64,000 nucleotides of DNA. Source: Xanthomonas sp. Leaf131 (lineage in GTDB: Bacteria > Pseudomonadota > Gammaproteobacteria > Xanthomonadales > Xanthomonadaceae). Shown one piece after another: positions 29,101-37,268 of the stretch; positions within the stretch are counted from its first letter, which is position 1, and each line of letters starts with the position of its first letter. Location of the stretch: NCBI RefSeq assembly GCF_001423495.1, contig NZ_LMOG01000012.1, positions 398,019 to 462,018 on the forward strand. Direction: 5' to 3'. The translations under genes were made by a program, and so were the position numbers. The notes below the pieces were generated by a model. The model saw only the letters and a list, made by a program, of their open reading frames with translations, searched no databases and was not told the origin of the DNA.

Positions 29101-29200
29101 GTCCTTGCCCGCTCACCGTCGCGGGACCTTACGCGGCATGGATGCCGCGTAAGAGCTTACAAGGACGTACTTGCAGCGTGTCCCGCGATGGTGGGCGGGC
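29101..29200 (+). repeat. Composite repeat, module B, copy 1
   Basis: The arms at 29107-29127 and 29180-29200 are complementary with two mismatches. The inner palindrome CTTACGCGGCAT/ATGCCGCGTAAG is a perfect 12-bp stem around 2 nt. Module B is a diverged reverse complement of module A. Confidence 0.85.
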
Positions 29201-29242
29201 CGATTCGACGCGTCGTCGATAAGACGCGCGGCGAACGCAGCA

Positions 29243-30574
29243 TCACACGACGCTGCCGGCCATCTCCGCTTCGATCTCATCGGCACTGCGCGCCAGCGCA
29301 TCGGTCAACACGCGATGGCCTTCGGCGGTGATCAGCACGTTGTCTTCGGTGCGGATGCCGATACCGCGCCACCGGGCCTCCACCGTGGTGTCATCGGCGC
29401 TGATGTACAGCCCCGGTTCGATGGTGAATACCATGCCCGGTTCGAGCAGGCGCGAGTCGCCCGCCAGCCGGTAGTCGCCTACGTCATGCACATCCAGGCC
29501 CAGCCAGTGGCCGGTCTTGTGCCGATAAAAGCGCTTGTAATGGCCGTCGGCGATGTTGCGTTCCAGCGTACCCTTGAGCAGCCCCAGGCGCAGCAACCCT
29601 TCGGTCAAGGTCTGCACTGCGGCCAGATGCCCGGCTTCGTACGCTACGCCGGGGCGCGCCTGCGCGAGTGCGGCAGCCTGCGACGCGCCGACCAGATCGT
29701 GCAGCGCGCGCTGTGCCGACGTGAAGCGGCCATTGACCGGGAAGGTGCGGGTGATATCGGCTGCATAGCCACGGTATTCGGCGCCGGCATCGATCAGCAC
29801 CAGCTCGCCGTCGCGGCTGCGCGCGTTGTTGGCGCGGTAATGCAGCACACAGGCATTGCTGCCTGTGCCGACGATGCTGCCGTACGCCGGCCACGCGTCG
29901 GCAGCGCGAAATTCGCGCTCGACCTCGGCTTGCAATGCGTACTCATGTACGCCCGGCCGCGCCAATCGCATCGCGGCGCGATGCGCGCGCACGCTGATGT
30001 CGGCGGCGTGCTGCATCAACGCGATCTCATCGCGCGATTTGAACAACCGCTGCTCGTGCAGCAGATGCCCGAGCTCGAGGAATTCGTGCGGCGGCTGCGC
30101 GCCGTGACGCACCTGCTCGCGCACGCGCTTGAGCCAGCCGATCAGTTTGAGATCGAAATCGACATCGCGCCCGAAGTGGTAATAGACGCGGCTGCGCCCT
30201 TCCAGCAGGCCCGGCAGGATCTCGTCGACATCGTCGATGGGATACGCATCGTCCATGCCGTAACGTGCCACCGCGCCTTCCTGGCCCTCGCGCGGGCCAT
30301 CCCAGGCTTCGCGCTCGGCATTGCGCTCGCGGCAGAACAGGATCGCCTCGCCATGCTTGCGCCCGGGCACCAGCACCAACACCGCTTCCGGCTCCGGAAA
30401 ACCGCTCAGGTACCAGAAATCCGAATCCTGCCGATACGGGTAATGGGTATCGTGGCTGCGCACCCGCTCGGGTGCGGCCGGCAGGATCAGGATCGCCTGC
30501 TCGCCGGCCATCTGCATCAGCTGCTTGCGCCGGCGCGCGTATTCGGCCGCGCCGATCCCGGTGAGCTTTTTCAT
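29243..30574 (-). CDS. pepP: Xaa-Pro aminopeptidase, M24B
   Basis: Releases N-terminal residues next to proline. The 443 residues contain an N-terminal AMP_N domain (ILILPAAPERVRSHDTHYPY, DFWYLSGFPEPEAVL) and the catalytic domain with metal ligands in LIDAGAEYRGYAADITRTFP, the His of KTGHWLGLDVHD, the Glu of IEPGLYI and the Glu of IRTEDNVLIT. Start at 30574 (MKKLTGIGAAEYARRR) is the family N-terminus. It is 14 bp from the stop of the YgfB-like gene and so probably in one operon with it, as in other gammaproteobacteria. Confidence 0.95.
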   Translation of the reverse strand: MKKLTGIGAAEYARRRKQLMQMAGEQAILILPAAPERVRSHDTHYPYRQDSDFWYLSGFPEPEAVLVLVPGRKHGEAILFCRERNAEREAWDGPREGQEGAVARYGMDDAYPIDDVDEILPGLLEGRSRVYYHFGRDVDFDLKLIGWLKRVREQVRHGAQPPHEFLELGHLLHEQRLFKSRDEIALMQHAADISVRAHRAAMRLARPGVHEYALQAEVEREFRAADAWPAYGSIVGTGSNACVLHYRANNARSRDGELVLIDAGAEYRGYAADITRTFPVNGRFTSAQRALHDLVGASQAAALAQARPGVAYEAGHLAAVQTLTEGLLRLGLLKGTLERNIADGHYKRFYRHKTGHWLGLDVHDVGDYRLAGDSRLLEPGMVFTIEPGLYISADDTTVEARWRGIGIRTEDNVLITAEGHRVLTDALARSADEIEAEMAGSVV

Positions 30575-30588
30575 CAGCGGTCGCGCGC

Positions 30589-31131
30589 TCAGTTCAAGCG
30601 CTGGCGGAAACGCGGCCCCATCACGCAGTCGCCATGCAGCAACAGCACTGCCACGCGCACGAACTCTTCGATCTCCGCCAGCGCGGTGTCGTCTTCGTCG
30701 GCCGCATCGAAATCGTCGCTGGAGGCCTGCGCCAGCCGCGCCAGATCCTGCAGCGCTTCCTCGCCCTCTTCGGTCAGTGCCGGGCGCTGCTTTGCAGCCA
30801 GGCCGAACCCGCCCAGGAACGCACGGCACCAGTCGAACAAGGCATCCGTGCGTGCCGCCAGCGGTGCGCCGTCGTCGATCAACAGGAGTTCGAAGGCGAA
30901 ATCGCGGTCTTCCAGCTGCGCTACCGTGGCTTGACGCATCTGGTCCAGCGCGCCTCCCTGCTTGGGCGCAACCTGCGCCACGTCGGCCAGTACGTGCCCC
31001 AGCCAGTCGCCACTATCGGCGCCACCGCCGGAGAGCCATCCGCACAGCCCGCCATGCAACTCCGCCGCAGAGGACGCCAGCGCCAACTGACGACTTTCGT
31101 TTTGCACAGCGGTTACGTCAGGCAGATCCAT
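30589..31131 (-). CDS. UPF0149 (YgfB/YecA-like) family protein
   Basis: A 180-residue acidic helical protein of the UPF0149 family. The N-terminal conserved block is [15 protein letters not shown], and a second block is [16 protein letters not shown]. The YgfB-pepP pair is conserved in gammaproteobacteria; YgfB has been linked to regulation of beta-lactamase expression in Pseudomonas, but its mechanism here is unknown. A GTG at 31167 would add 12 residues; I prefer the ATG at 31131. Confidence 0.88.
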   Translation of the reverse strand: MDLPDVTAVQNESRQLALASSAAELHGGLCGWLSGGGADSGDWLGHVLADVAQVAPKQGGALDQMRQATVAQLEDRDFAFELLLIDDGAPLAARTDALFDWCRAFLGGFGLAAKQRPALTEEGEEALQDLARLAQASSDDFDAADEDDTALAEIEEFVRVAVLLLHGDCVMGPRFRQRLN

Positions 31132-31367
31132 CGGGTCATCCAGGCTAAGGGCAGAAGGGTCCGGCACACGGGCCGGCGATCAGACTGCCCAGTGTATCAA
31201 GGCACCCCGCGTCGGCCGCTACTGCCGCGTTCCATGCAGCGTTCCACGCGCATGGCGCCGGCCTGGCTGGACGCGGCGTCAGCCCTTGTCGGGACTGGCC
31301 TGACGGCAGATGCGGGAGGCGTAACGGATGCTTGACCGACGCGCTGACGCGCCCCTATCGTGAGCAC

Positions 31368-31589
31368 ATGGACAACGCCGCCGCCCTCGCCCAACTCCGC
31401 GCACTTGCCGCCCGCGTGGAGGCGTTGGTCGAGCGTACCCAACGGCTGACCGACGAGAACCGTAGCCTGCGTCATCAGCAGGAACAGTTGATCGGCGAAC
31501 GTGCGCAGCTGCTGACCAAGAACGAACAGGCGCGCTCGCGCGTGGAAGCGATGATCGTGCGCTTGAAGTCATTGGAGCAACATACGTGA
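31368..31589 (+). CDS. TIGR02449-like small coiled-coil protein (ZapB-like)
   Basis: A 73-residue protein that is almost entirely heptad-patterned (ALAARVEALVERTQRLTDEN and further Leu/Gln repeats). Its place directly before zapA, with overlapping stop and start, and its size match the TIGR02449 family, thought to be a cell-division partner similar to ZapB. ATG at 31368 is chosen; the frame upstream lacks coiled-coil character. Confidence 0.82.
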   Translation: MDNAAALAQLRALAARVEALVERTQRLTDENRSLRHQQEQLIGERAQLLTKNEQARSRVEAMIVRLKSLEQHT

Positions 31590-31885
31590 GCAACAACGAG
31601 CCGGTCAGCGTGCGTATTCTGGATCGTGAATACACGGTTGGCGTCACCGCAGACGAACGCGAGAGTCTCACTGCCGCAGCGCGCTTGCTGGATCTGCGCA
31701 TGCGCGAGATCCGCGGCAGCAATCGCATGGCGGCGGTGGATCGCGTTGCCGTGCTGGCAGCGCTCAATCTGGCGCACGAATTGCAGCAACTGCGCGAACA
31801 GCAAGCGCTCTACGATCGTGAATTGGCGAACACGCTGGATGGCTTGAATCGTCGTCTGGACAACGTGGCCGACACCCCGCGTTGA
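31586..31885 (+). CDS. zapA: Cell division protein ZapA
   Basis: A 99-residue FtsZ-bundling protein. The N-terminal globular part VRILDREYTVGVTADERESL and the long C-terminal coiled coil (AALNLAHELQQLREQQALYD) are typical. It uses a GTG start that overlaps the preceding stop (GTGA), so the two proteins are translationally coupled. The zapA-6S RNA-fau order downstream is the conserved gammaproteobacterial arrangement. Confidence 0.94.
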   Translation: MSNNEPVSVRILDREYTVGVTADERESLTAAARLLDLRMREIRGSNRMAAVDRVAVLAALNLAHELQQLREQQALYDRELANTLDGLNRRLDNVADTPR

Positions 31886-31966
31886 GGGAATTCGCACTGT
31901 CGTCGCAAATATGAATTTTCAAGCGCGCCGGCCGACGAATGGGCTAGCCATCGCGCAGCAGAGGTC

Positions 31967-31972
31967 TATACT
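31967..31972 (+). promoter_or_regulatory. -10 element of the 6S RNA promoter
   Basis: TATACT lies 8 bp upstream of position 31980, the 5' end inferred from the closing stem of the 6S RNA. The -35 is weak. Confidence 0.6.
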
Positions 31973-31979
31973 TCACCTG

Positions 31980-32168
31980 CGTTCTCTGCTGTAAACGACA
32001 GCGTGCAAAACATTCGCCTTGTCCCTTAATTACGACCACGGGGGCGCGACGAAGCCGGGAGTGCAAGTCCGCCTCGTAGCGGGAAGCCCGATGGCCTCAC
32101 AACGTCCCCACTTGAACCCCGGGTTCAAGGTCGTTTCGCCCGCATCGTTCATGGCGGAGAATGCAAAT
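31980..32168 (+). ncRNA. ssrS: 6S RNA
   Basis: A global regulator that binds sigma-70 RNA polymerase by mimicking an open promoter. Position between zapA and the 5-formyltetrahydrofolate cyclo-ligase gene is the conserved one. The 3' part contains CTTGAACCCCGGGTTCAAGG, closely matching the hairpin next to the bubble of E. coli 6S RNA. The ends pair: 31980-31990 (CGTTCTCTGCT) with 32153-32163 (GGCGGAGAATG), including wobble pairs. The resulting size of about 185-190 nt is normal. Exact ends are inferred. Confidence 0.92.
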
Positions 32169-32171
32169 CTG

Positions 32172-32202
32172 AAACGGCGCCTTCGGGCGTCGTTTCTTTT
32201 TG
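32172..32202 (+). terminator. Rho-independent terminator of 6S RNA
   Basis: The arms AAACGGCGCC and GGCGTCGTTT close a TTCG tetraloop, followed by CTTTTT. It lies immediately after the inferred 6S RNA 3' end. Confidence 0.85.
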
Positions 32203-32323
32203 TGCGTCTGAAATGTCTGGTGTCCCTGCAACACGATGTCCGTGCAGTGCGGTGGCAAAGCGCTGCTAGGCACGCGCCCGCTTGCCATCGACAATACGTC
32301 ACCTGTTCCACTGCGAGATGCCG

Positions 32324-32914
32324 ATGACCGACGACCGAAATGCATTGCGCCAGCAGTTGCGTGCGCAGCGCCGCAGCCTGCCGGCGACGCAGCGGCTGTC
32401 TGCGGCCGATGCCTTGGCCGAACGTTTGCTGGCGCTGCCTTTCGCGCCGCGCAGCGGCGCCGTGGCCGGTTACTGGGCCATGGATGGCGAAATCGCCTTG
32501 CATCGGTGGCAACTGACCCTGCCCGAAGGGCTGCGTTATTGCCTGCCGGTGCTGGATGGCCGCGTATTGCGCTTTGCGCCGTGGCGGCCGGGGCAGGCCC
32601 TGGTCAGCAATCGCTACGGCATTCCCGAGCCGGACGTAGCGCGGGCCGACACGCTTGCACCGGAAGAAATGGCGCTGGTGATCACGCCGCTGACCGGCTT
32701 CGATGCGCAGTGTCGCCGGCTGGGCATGGGGGGCGGCTGGTATGATCGCAGCTTCGCGTTCCGGCATCGCCAGGCGCCGCCGCCCTGGTTGGTCGGGGTC
32801 GGCTTCGCTACGCAGCAGGTACCTGCCTTGCCCGCCGAATCCTGGGACGTGGCGGTAGATGCCATCTGCACCGAACACGCCACTTTCCTGAAAGACGACA
32901 CCGTTTCCGTATGA
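32324..32914 (+). CDS. fau: 5-formyltetrahydrofolate cyclo-ligase
   Basis: Converts 5-formyl-THF to 5,10-methenyl-THF with ATP. The 196-residue protein has the N-terminal basic segment LRQQLRAQRRSLP, and the family signature GFDAQCRRLGMGGGWYDR that binds phosphate and magnesium. ATG at 32324 has a GAG upstream; an ATG two codons earlier (32318) is also possible. Its 3' end overlaps the start of the EVE-domain gene (ATGA). Confidence 0.94.
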   Translation: MTDDRNALRQQLRAQRRSLPATQRLSAADALAERLLALPFAPRSGAVAGYWAMDGEIALHRWQLTLPEGLRYCLPVLDGRVLRFAPWRPGQALVSNRYGIPEPDVARADTLAPEEMALVITPLTGFDAQCRRLGMGGGWYDRSFAFRHRQAPPPWLVGVGFATQQVPALPAESWDVAVDAICTEHATFLKDDTVSV

Positions 32915-33381
32915 CTGCCCGCAAGCGCTACTGGTTGATGAAGTCCGAGCCGGACACGTTTTCCATCGATGATCTGGAGCGCGTCGGCACCGAGCCGTGG
33001 AACGGCGTGCGCAATTACCAGGCGCGCAACTTCATGCGCGACGGCATGCATGTGGGCGATGGGGTGTTCTTCTATCACTCCAACTGCAAGGTGCCGGGTA
33101 TTGTCGGCTTGGCCAAGGTGGCCAGCGCGGCCTACCCGGACGACACCCAGTTCGATCCAACATCCGATTACCACGACCCCAAAGCCAGCCGCGAAGATCC
33201 GCGCTGGATGCTGGTGGACGTGGCCTTCGAGCGCAAACTCAAGCGCACGATTGCGCTGGACGAGATCAAGCAGCAAGCCGATGCGCTGGGCGAAGGCTTC
33301 CCCCTGATCGCCCGCGGCAACCGTCTGTCGATCCTGCCGGTGACCGCCGCGCAGTGGAAATTGTTGCTGGCGATGGAGTAG
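32911..33381 (+). CDS. EVE domain (PUA-like) protein
   Basis: A 156-residue single EVE domain related to THYN1, a fold that binds modified nucleobases. Diagnostic segments are [16 protein letters not shown] and [17 protein letters not shown] near the N-terminus, then [20 protein letters not shown]. The start overlaps the fau stop. The conserved fau-EVE neighbourhood suggests a housekeeping role, but the ligand is unknown. Confidence 0.92.
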   Translation: MTARKRYWLMKSEPDTFSIDDLERVGTEPWNGVRNYQARNFMRDGMHVGDGVFFYHSNCKVPGIVGLAKVASAAYPDDTQFDPTSDYHDPKASREDPRWMLVDVAFERKLKRTIALDEIKQQADALGEGFPLIARGNRLSILPVTAAQWKLLLAME

Positions 33382-33478
33382 CCGGGAGTAGAGATTCGGG
33401 ATTTGAGATTTGCAAATCCCGGCTCAACCCAGCCGCTCTTGCGATTCCCCAATCCCGATTCCCCAATCCCGAGCTCTC
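33382..33478. repeat. GGGAATC-type inverted-repeat element, copy 3
   Basis: It begins GCCGGGAGTAGAGATTCGGG, contains a short hairpin closed by CAAATCCCGGC, and ends with two tandem GATTCCCCAATCCC units just before the rpiA ATG. Confidence 0.65.
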
Positions 33479-33482
33479 ACCC

Positions 33483-34130
33483 ATGTCCGAAGCAAAACGC
33501 CTGGCCGCCGAAAAAGCGATCGATTACGTGGAAGACGGCATGATCGTCGGGGTCGGCACCGGTTCGACGGTGGCCTACTTCATCGATGCCTTGGGCCGCA
33601 TCGGCCATCGCATCAAGGGTGCGGTGTCCAGCTCCGAGCAGAGCAGCGCGCAGCTTAAGCGCCATGGCATCGAGGTGCTGGATCTCAACCACACCGGCAA
33701 CCTGTCGCTGTACGTGGATGGCGCCGATGAGTGCGACCCGAACCGCTGCCTGATCAAGGGCGGCGGCGCGGCGTTGACGCGCGAGAAGATCATCGCCGAG
33801 GCCAGCGAGCGCTTCATCTGCATCGTCGACCCGAGCAAGCAGGTGCCGGTGCTGGGCAAATTTCCGCTGCCGGTGGAAGTGATTCCGATGGCACGCAGTC
33901 TGGTGGCCCGTCAGATCCTGGCGCTCACCGGCGGTCAGCCGGTGTGGCGCGACAACGTGATCACCGACAACGGCAATGTGGTGCTGGACGTGCACAACCT
34001 GCAGATCACCGACCCGGTGGCGCTTGAGCGCAGTTTGAACCAGATCCCCGGCGTGGTCTGCGTAGGCCTGTTCGCGCGTCGCCCGGCCGATGTGGTGATC
34101 GTCGGTGGCGAACCGCCGCGCGTACTCTGA
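33483..34130 (+). CDS. rpiA: Ribose-5-phosphate isomerase A
   Basis: Interconverts ribose-5-phosphate and ribulose-5-phosphate in the pentose phosphate pathway. The 215 residues contain [16 protein letters not shown], the catalytic acidic region [10 protein letters not shown] and the substrate loop [14 protein letters not shown] at 33483 gives the family N-terminus [16 protein letters not shown]. The repeat element upstream leaves no obvious ribosome site. Product of the polyol cassette at 8.6-18.6 kb would flow through this enzyme if it makes ribulose-5-phosphate. Confidence 0.96.
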   Translation: MSEAKRLAAEKAIDYVEDGMIVGVGTGSTVAYFIDALGRIGHRIKGAVSSSEQSSAQLKRHGIEVLDLNHTGNLSLYVDGADECDPNRCLIKGGGAALTREKIIAEASERFICIVDPSKQVPVLGKFPLPVEVIPMARSLVARQILALTGGQPVWRDNVITDNGNVVLDVHNLQITDPVALERSLNQIPGVVCVGLFARRPADVVIVGGEPPRVL

Positions 34131-34160
34131 GCGGTGACAAGCGCGCGTTCGCACGCGCAT

Positions 34161-34192
34161 TTCCGGCCTGCGGCGCAAAGCGACTGCAGGCC
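34161..34192 (+). terminator. Possible terminator hairpin after rpiA
   Basis: The arms CCGGCCTGC and GCAGGCCGG form a 9-bp stem 30 bp after the rpiA stop. There is no T tract, so its strength is doubtful. Confidence 0.4.
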
Positions 34193-34294
34193 GGCAGCTC
34201 ATCGCAAGCAATGAGCCATGAGACACCAGGCCGGCTTGACGCCCGCGGCCGCTTGGCAGAAGGTGCGCCATCCCCCGCCACGCTGGTACGCCGC

Positions 34295-34744
34295 ATGCGC
34301 CATGTCCGCTTTCTCGCCCTCGCCTGCCTGATCCTGCTCAGCGGCTGCGCCAGCGCCGGCAGCACATGGGTGGAACTGGCCGGCACGCGCTACCAGGTGG
34401 AGCTGGCGCAGAACGATGCGGATCGGGCACAAGGCCTGATGTTCCGCGACGCCATGGCCGACGATCACGGCATGCTGTTCATCCACGACCGCCAGGAGCC
34501 GCTGGCGTACTGGATGAAGAACACCAAGATCGCGCTGGACATCCTGTATTTCGACAACCAGCGCCGGCTGGTGTCGCAGCAGCGCGACGTGCCGCCGTGT
34601 TCGGCCGGCGATGCCTGCCCACCCTACCCCAGCAAGCAGCCCGCCCGTTACGTGCTGGAGCTCAATGCCGGCCAGGCCGCCAAGCTCAATTTGCAGGACG
34701 GCGCCACGCTGAACTTCAGCCCGGACATCCCAAAGCTCAAGTAA
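34295..34744 (+). CDS. DUF192 family lipoprotein
   Basis: A 149-residue protein with a short lipoprotein signal peptide (MRHVRFLALACLILLSGC, Cys18). The mature part is one DUF192 domain, shown by DRAQGLMFRDAM, a HGMLFIH segment and PLAYWMKNTKIALDILYFD. DUF192 proteins are small beta-barrel proteins, often periplasmic, with no firmly assigned function. The ATG at 34295 is chosen because it starts the signal peptide; the longer frame does not. Confidence 0.86.
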   Translation: MRHVRFLALACLILLSGCASAGSTWVELAGTRYQVELAQNDADRAQGLMFRDAMADDHGMLFIHDRQEPLAYWMKNTKIALDILYFDNQRRLVSQQRDVPPCSAGDACPPYPSKQPARYVLELNAGQAAKLNLQDGATLNFSPDIPKLK

Positions 34745-34784
34745 ATCTCACACGACAGGCCTTTCCTGTCAGGAAGTACCGGAC

Positions 34785-35666
34785 TTGAACCACGCGCCGC
34801 TTGCCGACACTCTTGGCAGCATGGTCGACATGCTCCCACTTCCCCATTGGACCGCGCTCGCCAGCCTGGACGACGACGCAGTGCCGTTGATGTCCACCGC
34901 GCTGCTGATTGCGCGCGACGAGTATCCGCAGCTGGATGCCGAGCTGTACGACACGCTGGTGCAGAGCCATGTCGAGCATCTGCGCCGTGAGGTGGAGGCG
35001 ATCGATCTGTGGCCGCTGAAGATGGCAGCGGTGAATCGCTACCTGTTCGACGAGCTGGGCTATTCGGGCAATCACGACGAGTACTACGACCCGCGCAACA
35101 GCTACCTCAACCAGGTCTTCGAGCGCCGCCTGGGCAACCCGATCTCGCTGGCAATGGTGCAGATCGAAGTGGCGCGCCGGCTGGGCATTCCGCTGGCGGG
35201 GGTGTCGTTTCCCGGGCATTTTCTGGTGCGTTTGCCGGTGGACGACGGCGTACTGGTGATGGATCCGTTCAACGGCGGCCGCCCGCTCGGCGTAGACGAA
35301 TTACGCGAGCGCGCGCGTCCGCATCTGGGTGGCGAGATCCCTGACGACCGCGCCCTGGCACAGATTCTCGACCCGGCGCCGCACCGTGCGATCCTGATCC
35401 GCATCCTGCGCAACCTGCATGGTGTGTACGCCGATGCCGAGCACTGGGACCGCGCCGCGCGCAGTGCCGATCGCATCCTGAAGCTGGTACCGGATCAGCC
35501 CGAGGCGCTGCGCGATCGCGGCATGGCCTATCTGCATCTGGGCCACCGCAACGGCGCCCGCCACGATCTGTCGCGCTATCTGGTGCTCAATCCCAGCGCG
35601 CAGGATGCGGCCAATCTGCATGAGCATCTGGTCGAACTGAACAGTCAGCGCGCGCACGCGCACTGA
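34785..35666 (+). CDS. SirB1-like transglutaminase-fold/TPR protein
   Basis: A 293-residue soluble protein. The N-terminal two-thirds match the SirB1 family (NRYLFDELGYSGNHDEYYDP, NSYLNQVFERRLGNPISLA, VSFPGHFLVR), a transglutaminase-like fold. The C-terminal part has tetratricopeptide-type repeats (HWDRAARSADRILKLVPDQP, then ALRDRGMAYLHLGHRNGA). The start is TTG at 34785, supported by AGGAAG 10 nt upstream; ATG at 34821 is the alternative. Function unknown. Confidence 0.87.
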   Translation: MNHAPLADTLGSMVDMLPLPHWTALASLDDDAVPLMSTALLIARDEYPQLDAELYDTLVQSHVEHLRREVEAIDLWPLKMAAVNRYLFDELGYSGNHDEYYDPRNSYLNQVFERRLGNPISLAMVQIEVARRLGIPLAGVSFPGHFLVRLPVDDGVLVMDPFNGGRPLGVDELRERARPHLGGEIPDDRALAQILDPAPHRAILIRILRNLHGVYADAEHWDRAARSADRILKLVPDQPEALRDRGMAYLHLGHRNGARHDLSRYLVLNPSAQDAANLHEHLVELNSQRAHAH

Positions 35667-35763
35667 AATCACTGCCAATCGTGCGTTCGTCGGCGCCACG
35701 AGAACGCGCGCAGGCGATGTGCTGGCGCGAAAAACGCAGCAACACAGCTGCGCCGCAAAGGCC

Positions 35764-35955
35764 TCAGTCGATCTCGATCATCTCGAAGTCGTCCTTGGTC
35801 ACGCCGCAATCCGGGCAGGTCCAGGTCTCGGGTACGTCTTGCCAGCTGGTGCCCGGGGCGATGCCTTCTTCGGGGATGCCGTCGGCCTCGTGGTAGAGAA
35901 ACCCGCAGACGACGCACATCCAGGTGCGGTAGGTGGTCGTGGATGTCTCGCTCAT
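35764..35955 (-). CDS. Rubredoxin
   Basis: A 63-residue one-iron electron carrier. The four iron ligands are C14, C17 (CVVCG) and C47, C50 (CPDCG), with the aromatic Tyr/Trp positions of the family ([17 protein letters not shown]). The start at 35955 gives the normal short N-terminus. It is divergent from thiE with 71 bp between starts. Partner reductase or hydroxylase genes are not adjacent. Confidence 0.95.
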   Translation of the reverse strand: MSETSTTTYRTWMCVVCGFLYHEADGIPEEGIAPGTSWQDVPETWTCPDCGVTKDDFEMIEID

Positions 35956-36026
35956 CGGATAATCGCGGTCACGCAACGGTGGGACTGCATTGTCCCATCC
36001 CACCCACCGCTTCCGGAAGCGCTGCC

Positions 36027-36650
36027 ATGCCCGACCTGCACAACGCCCGCGGCGTCTATCTCATCACGCCCGACGAAGCCGACACTGCGCGCCTGCTCGC
36101 GCGCACGCTGCCGCTGCTGCCCGCCATCACCTGGCTGCAGTACCGCAACAAGCAGGCCACCGCCGCGCTGCGACTGGAACAGGCCAGCGCGCTGTGCGAA
36201 GCCTGCGCTGCGCACGCTGTGCCGTTGATCATCAACGACGATGCACAACTGGCGTTGCAGGTGGGTGCGCAGGGCGTGCACCTGGGCGAAGACGATGGCG
36301 ACGTGGCGGCCGCACGCGCGCTGTTGGGCGCGCAGGCCATCATCGGGGTGTCGTGCTACGACGAGATCGCGCGTGCGCAGGCAGCGGTCGCGACCGGTGC
36401 CAGCTATGTGGCCTTCGGTGCGTTCTTCCCGACCACCACCAAGGTGACGACACGTCGCGCCTCGCCTGCGCTGCTGCAGCAGGCCGCTGCGCTGGGAGTG
36501 CCACGCGTGGCGATCGGCGGCATCGCAGCTGCGCAGGTGCCCGATCTGGTGAAAGCGGGCGCCGAGTTGATTGCGGTGGTCAGTGGCGTGTACGCCGCGC
36601 CGGATCCGGTTGCAGCAGTGCAGGCATATCGGGCCGGGTTTGCGCAGTAG
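36027..36650 (+). CDS. thiE: Thiamine-phosphate synthase
   Basis: Joins HMP-PP and the thiazole phosphate to make thiamine monophosphate. The 207-residue TIM-barrel contains QYRNKQATA near residue 42, [24 protein letters not shown] for the pyrophosphate/magnesium site, and FFPTTTK and VAIGGI later. No TPP riboswitch is visible in the 70-bp leader. Start at 36027 gives the usual family length. Confidence 0.95.
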   Translation: MPDLHNARGVYLITPDEADTARLLARTLPLLPAITWLQYRNKQATAALRLEQASALCEACAAHAVPLIINDDAQLALQVGAQGVHLGEDDGDVAAARALLGAQAIIGVSCYDEIARAQAAVATGASYVAFGAFFPTTTKVTTRRASPALLQQAAALGVPRVAIGGIAAAQVPDLVKAGAELIAVVSGVYAAPDPVAAVQAYRAGFAQ

Positions 36651-36785
36651 CGTGGCTGGTGGACGATAGAGTTGCCGGCGACAGGGGCTGTCCAGGACGC
36701 CAGACGCAAGACCATCAAGATTTCGAGTCGTAGCGATGTTTGATGCAGTCGGAAGCTCAGGTCAAAAGCTTGGTTGGTCGAGGGC

Positions 36786-36888
36786 GCGGTGCCCTCACCG
36801 CTCGCGGGACACGCCGTGAATCCATCCCTGGAGGCTCGGTGGCGGCATCCATGCCGCCACACGGTCCCGCAATCGGTAAGGACACCGC
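36786..36888 (+). repeat. Composite repeat, module A, copy 2
   Basis: 25-bp arms at 36786-36810 and 36864-36888 around the perfect inner stem GTGGCGGCAT/ATGCCGCCAC. In the arms a G:C pair of copy 1 is an A:T pair here, a compensatory change. Confidence 0.85.
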
Positions 36889-37036
36889 ACCAGAGTGTGG
36901 GTCGATAGCCTTGTAAAAAGCTGACCATCTCGCTGGTTGCAATGGCTCGCTGATGCGGTCCGCAAATACATGAGAGTTAAGCGCATTAGAAGCACCTCAT
37001 GCATTGTTTGCACCATGCACACCGACATTCTCGACT

Positions 37037-37142
37037 GGTCCTTGCCCGCCTACCGTCGCGGGCCCTTACGCGGCATGGATGCCGCGTAAGGGCCTACAGG
37101 GACGTACTTGCGGCGTGTCCCGCGATGGTAGGCGGGCAAGGG
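37037..37142 (+). repeat. Composite repeat, module B, copy 2
   Basis: The arms CTTGCCCGCCTACCGTCGCGGG (37041-37062) and the complementary CCCGCGATGGTAGGCGGGCAAG pair almost fully. The CTACC/GGTAG pairing differs from CCACC/GGTGG in the 63-kb copies by a compensatory change. Confidence 0.85.
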
Positions 37143-37203
37143 CCCTGCAGCCAAGCCGCAGATCAGCCGCTCTACACCTAATCCATCCGCACTCTCCAGA
37201 CCC

Positions 37204-37242
37204 AAAAAAAAGCAGCGACGCGTGCCATCACGCGTCGCTGCT
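37204..37242 (-). terminator. Strong terminator of the Oar-like TonB receptor gene
   Basis: A near-perfect 14-bp stem (AGCAGCGACGCGTG and its complement) with a 4-nt loop. On the minus strand it is followed by eight T residues, 27 bp after the receptor stop. Confidence 0.92.
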
Positions 37243-37268
37243 GGTTTTGACTCTGTTGCCTAACGCAA

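Larger units (their letters stand above)
28747..29242. other. Gene-free region holding composite repeat copy 1
   Basis: Nearly 500 bp between the XVIPCD gene and pepP contain no credible coding sequence. Two related inverted-repeat modules occupy most of it, listed separately. The first 100 bp show nothing recognisable. Confidence 0.7.
36651..37203. other. Gene-free region holding composite repeat copy 2
   Basis: About 550 bp between thiE and the TonB receptor terminator contain no credible gene. Modules A and B of the composite repeat take up most of it; the parts around them (36651-36785, 36889-37036, 37143-37203) show nothing else, except that CCTGCAGCC-containing sequence after module B also follows the copies at 56.6 and 63.4 kb. 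Confidence 0.65.

Noticed and set aside
35956..36026. TPP riboswitch before thiE
   Set aside because: The leader is only about 70 bp between divergent starts and lacks the conserved CTGAGA and thi-box segments.
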